This document shows positions 21,781 through 23,831 of a stretch of DNA of 23,831 bases, in pieces. The position numbers and the translations under genes are program-made. The notes below the pieces were generated by a model that searched no databases, was not told the DNA's origin, and saw only the letters and a program-made list of their open reading frames with translations. Each line of letters begins with the position of its first letter. The stretch's first letter is position 1. Source of the stretch: a virus; IMG/VR virus record IMGVR_UViG_3300029258_003713, positions 1-23,831 of that record; one strand, written 5' to 3'.

Positions 21781-21829
21781 TCTTGGCTGCTATGGGTTAC
21801 TTACCCCGCGCAAGGGCAATCTGTCGGAG
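21781..21829 (-). promoter_or_regulatory. Bipartite promoter-like repeat, copy 2
   Basis: The 26-bp block 21781-21806 is identical to 6369-6394, and 21814-21829 matches the second block at 15 of 16 bases with the same 7-bp variable spacer. GACAG and TAAGTAA are 17 bp apart. It begins six bases after the stop of the sigma-like gene at 21836 and points leftward to the mini-ORF, the tRNA-like sequence and the ATPase operon. Confidence 0.5.
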
Positions 21830-21835
21830 AAAGCG

Positions 21836-22429
21836 CTACGCCAAGTAGCCGTCCAGCCCCTTCGCAGCAAACGCCTCACGCAGTCGCGTGAGGTGGTTGT
21901 CGTAGAAAGTGGCGTGCGGAACACCCATCTCACGGGCGACTTGCGCAATGGGGTGGACCTGAAGCAACTCCGCCGCCTGGCGGAGATCCGGCGGCAGGTC
22001 GGCCAGCACCGTGTCGACGTCCATTTGAAGGTGGGCACGCTCCTCGGCGGGAAGATCGTACTTGCCCCAGCGGATATCCTGTTCGTCCTGGCTGATCGTG
22101 CTCAGGCGCTGTTTGGGCTCGTCCTCGCCGACGTCGATGTCCTCGTTGAGCGAGCAGATCTCGCGCCGGTAGTCGCGTACATCCTGGGTGCGGTGCCGAA
22201 TAAGGTTGCTGATCTTCCGCTCGACGAGGCGAGCGACAAACGTGTTGTACGCGGCCTTGGCCGGGTCGAACTTCGGCAAACGTTCCAGCAGGTCGAGGAT
22301 GAGTTCCTGCTCGATGTCCTCGACGTCGTCCTGCGTGAAGCCCGCCTTGCCGACGAGCTGCCAAGCCTTGTGGTGAACGAGTTCAAGTGCGTAGTCATTG
22401 AGTTCGTACTGCTTGTCGTTGGTGTCCAT
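21836..22429 (-). CDS. Sigma-70-like factor A (197 aa)
   Basis: The 197-aa protein has a region 2-like helix bundle (about 20-85) with TQDDVEDIEQELILDLL and KFDPAKAAYNTFVARL, the latter matching the 'fdp....f.t.l......' core-binding and -10-recognition pattern of small sigma factors. A charged linker follows (about 86-140), then a region 4-like HTH at 158-186 (IAQVAREMGVPHATFYDNHL). It is much shorter than a housekeeping sigma and lacks region 1.1. Phage sigma-like factors redirect host RNA polymerase to phage promoters. It is related in size and layout to the gene at 23114-23707. Its Shine-Dalgarno (GAGGAG) is inside a 7-bp hairpin, so translation is probably controlled. Confidence 0.75.
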   Translation of the reverse strand: MDTNDKQYELNDYALELVHHKAWQLVGKAGFTQDDVEDIEQELILDLLERLPKFDPAKAAYNTFVARLVERKISNLIRHRTQDVRDYRREICSLNEDIDVGEDEPKQRLSTISQDEQDIRWGKYDLPAEERAHLQMDVDTVLADLPPDLRQAAELLQVHPIAQVAREMGVPHATFYDNHLTRLREAFAAKGLDGYLA

Positions 22430-22614
22430 GAGGACTCCTCGTGGCCGAGGAGGCCTGCGTGGGTGCCCACGAAAGCAGCGATCCGGTAATGAAGGAGGCG
22501 TTGCAGGTTCGCCGCATCAGCGGCACCCACAACGCCTCCACTTCGTGGCCGGTTAGTTGTCAGGTACTCGATTCGTTTACATCACTTCGCATGTGGGGAG
22601 CCGACCCCCTGTGG
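22430..22614 (-). promoter_or_regulatory. Structured RNA leader of sigma-like gene A
   Basis: On the minus strand the Shine-Dalgarno is in a perfect hairpin: CTCCTCG (22452-22446), loop GCCA, CGAGGAG (22441-22435), with ATG five bases on. Upstream, GGAGGCGTTG (22539-22530) pairs with CAACGCCTCC (22503-22494), enclosing GCCGC/GCGGC. GTGGGTGCC (22530-22522) can pair with GGCACCCAC (22467-22459). The two pairings interlock, as in a pseudoknot or switch. Similar elements precede the other sigma-like gene. Function inferred. Confidence 0.55.
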
Positions 22615-23043
22615 TCAGGCAATCACCTCCTCGACGGTCATCTTGAACGGCAGGCCGTGCTTGACCTCAATGCACCGTACGGTCCCGTCGCCCATCGCCT
22701 CAAGCTGGGCGAACAACTCACGCACCTGCGCCTTCAGGGCGAAGTCGTCCTTTGCCATCTCCGGGCGCGGCCCGTTCTCGCCACGGAACTTGATCTCACG
22801 CACCACGCGCGGGGGCGGGTCGACCACCGGGGCTCCGCTCCGGACGGCGAGGTGCTCGATTCGGCCGAAGTTGATGCATTGCATCAATTCCACCAGCCGT
22901 GCTCCTGAAGCGGAGAGATCGACCTTCGCCATAACATCGCCCGCGTCAAACTCGTCGGTGTTGTAGTGTTTGCACGCGGGGGGATTCTTCGATTCGGCCC
23001 GTTTGTTTCCGATTCTGCTGCTGTCTGAGAACGCCTCGCACAT
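22615..23043 (-). CDS. Conserved hypothetical phage protein between two sigma-like genes
   Basis: ATG 23043 has GGAG eight bases upstream, giving 142 aa; an internal ATG (residue 38, MAKVDLSASG) is a possible alternative start without a ribosome site. The core is ARLVELMQCINFGRIEHLAV, then DPPPRVVREIKFRGENGPRP and KAQVRELFAQLEAMGDGTV, ending in IEVKHGLPFKMTVEEVIA. I have a recollection of such proteins in Planctomycetota but cannot name a family. The residue pattern suggests a soluble alpha/beta protein. A GACAG-TAAGTAA element lies just upstream. Confidence 0.65.
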   Translation of the reverse strand: MCEAFSDSSRIGNKRAESKNPPACKHYNTDEFDAGDVMAKVDLSASGARLVELMQCINFGRIEHLAVRSGAPVVDPPPRVVREIKFRGENGPRPEMAKDDFALKAQVRELFAQLEAMGDGTVRCIEVKHGLPFKMTVEEVIA

Positions 23044-23075
23044 GGCCGTGTCTCCAATACCTGTCGTGATACTTA

Positions 23076-23105
23076 TTACTTATGCCGTTCGCGCACAGAG
23101 CTGTC
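23076..23105 (-). promoter_or_regulatory. Looser promoter-like element (GACAG - 18 bp - TAAGTAA)
   Basis: On the minus strand GACAG (23105-23101) and TAAGTAA (23082-23076) are separated by 18 bp, against 17 bp in copies 1 and 2. The ATG at 23043 is 39 nt after the first T. The flanking sequence is not conserved, so this supports a promoter reading of the motif but could be chance. Confidence 0.35.
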
Positions 23106-23113
23106 CGGGAAGA

Positions 23114-23707
23114 TCAGGAATCGGTTAGGCCCGCCTGACGAAAGCGCTTGCAGATGGCCAGCACGTCCTTCCGGACCTCCCGCCTCGAGATGCCCATCTC
23201 CCGTGCAATGGTGGTCTCTCTGGCCTCGATCAGGCGCTTGGCGACCTCACGCTGCCGGGGCGTCAAGCCGGCCATCGCGCCGGCCACGTCGACTGAAAGC
23301 CCGGAATCGGCCCGGGGGTCGTGAACGAAGCCCCCACAGCGGCGGCGAAGGTCGCTCTCGCTGACAAACTCGCCCAGCGTCGCCTGCCCCTCGTCCTCCT
23401 CCGGATGGAAGGTGTCCTCCAGAGAGGCCGCGTGGTAGCCGGCCGCGCGCTTAACGCGCCCCCGCTTGCGAATCTCCATCGCCACGGCGGTCTCGACCAC
23501 GCAGGAGACGAACGTGTTCACGCACGCTCGGGCGGGATCGTACTTGCTGGCCTGCTCGAGCAGGTGGGCGATGAGGTCGTGCTCGATGTCGGCCCTCTCG
23601 GAGTATCTGAACTCCGGGCGGCTTGAGAGCTGGCGAGCCCTAATCTGGAGAAGCTTCTGGACGTACGTAGTGGACAGGGCCAAGCGGACGGCATCGGTGG
23701 TACCCAT
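23114..23707 (-). CDS. Sigma-70-like factor B (197 aa)
   Basis: The product has a region 2-like part (about 12-85) with ERADIEHDLIAHLLEQ and KYDPARACVNTFVSCVVETA, closely like factor A. A charged linker with Cys 124 follows, then a region 4-like HTH at about 150-190 (LTPRQREVAKRLIE, ETTIAREMGISRREVRKDVL). Length equals factor A. LTPRQREV is the typical beginning of sigma region 4 or a LuxR-type HTH. It probably binds promoters with host polymerase; a solitary DNA-binding regulator is an alternative. GGAGG six bases upstream of ATG 23707 is held in a 6-bp hairpin. Confidence 0.72.
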   Translation of the reverse strand: MGTTDAVRLALSTTYVQKLLQIRARQLSSRPEFRYSERADIEHDLIAHLLEQASKYDPARACVNTFVSCVVETAVAMEIRKRGRVKRAAGYHAASLEDTFHPEEDEGQATLGEFVSESDLRRRCGGFVHDPRADSGLSVDVAGAMAGLTPRQREVAKRLIEARETTIAREMGISRREVRKDVLAICKRFRQAGLTDS

Positions 23708-23831
23708 CGTGGGCCTCCGTGGGCCGGAGGCGGATGGGTCGGTGCCGTCCGAAGTGGGCGCGGACCGTCCGCGCCACCCTTGCCGAGCGCAAAGAAAACG
23801 GAGGGTGTTGGACTATCGCTTCGGCGACACC
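23708..23831 (-). promoter_or_regulatory. Structured RNA leader of sigma-like gene B (incomplete)
   Basis: CCTCCG (23730-23725), loop GCCCA, and CGGAGG (23719-23714) lock the Shine-Dalgarno six bases before ATG. Upstream lie a 9-bp palindrome GGCGCGGAC/GTCCGCGCC (23757-23775) and CAACACCCTCC (near 23810-23800), whose partner would lie past the window edge; the last bases GGTGT are its probable start. Shared short blocks with leader A, in the same order, suggest homology. Confidence 0.45.

Larger units (their letters stand above)
21444..21835. other. Non-coding stretch before the recombination block
   Basis: No supported long gene lies in these 392 bases. They hold, right to left, the promoter-like repeat copy 2, an 8-codon ORF (21731-21757), a GC-rich stem, a tRNA-Met-like sequence and a phased GCCT array before the ATPase gene. 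Confidence 0.6.

Noticed and set aside
1-23831. Insertion sequence or transposase
   Set aside because: No transposase motif or terminal inverted repeat pair was found; the repeat at 6369 and 21781 is too short and lies at gene starts.

Overview
The window is about 24 kb of a high-GC tailed bacteriophage (Caudoviricetes, HK97-fold capsid), either a free phage or the interior of a prophage. No host gene, rRNA, integrase or lysis gene is visible. The protein set (PrimPol-helicase replicase, GpA-like terminase with an N-terminal DNA-binding-like domain, a short ORF ahead of the terminase, paired short sigma-like proteins) reminds me of phages of Planctomycetota. That host assignment is inference from memory and is weak.

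Layout. (1) Positions 1-6345, minus strand: virion operon read right to left, namely a 65-aa protein, lambda-type portal, a fused prohead protease/major capsid protein with a strong internal start, an HNH homing endonuclease, a DUF2190-like decoration protein, four small head-tail connector and completion genes, and the start of a tail tube gene cut by the window edge. (2) 6346-6972: regulatory gap plus a plus-strand moron of unknown function. (3) 7063-9700, minus: zinc ribbon, large terminase and a 66-aa ORF. (4) 9898-11808, plus: five small genes, the last with a HARE-HTH domain, ending in a hairpin terminator. (5) 11908-12363, plus: a Cys-rich, single-TM moron with an apparently leaderless promoter. 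(6) 12348-21443, minus: replication, recombination and modification block, namely ParB-like/DNA methyltransferase, a small gene, an iteron-rich putative origin, PrimPol-helicase, SF2 helicase, metallophosphoesterase, DUF4406/DUF6378 protein, RusA resolvase, a small gene, DUF669 SSB-like protein and a Sak4-like ATPase. (7) 21444-23831: a non-coding stretch with a tRNA-Met-like sequence and a promoter-like repeat, then two short sigma-70-like genes flanking a small conserved gene.

Most noteworthy: (a) a bipartite promoter-like element present twice almost identically (6369-6417 and 21781-21829), each followed by an ATG exactly 46 nt downstream of the same base, with a looser third copy before the gene at 23043; (b) both sigma-like genes have their Shine-Dalgarno locked in a perfect hairpin inside related structured leaders, suggesting a cis-regulatory RNA family; (c) an 11-copy CAGTTCCG array with helical spacing and large inverted repeats at the 3' end of the PrimPol gene, a likely origin; (d) a nested translation start in the protease-capsid fusion; (e) a terminase whose N-terminus resembles the small ORF before it. 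Together (a) and (b) suggest a sigma-controlled phage regulatory circuit, which is inference.
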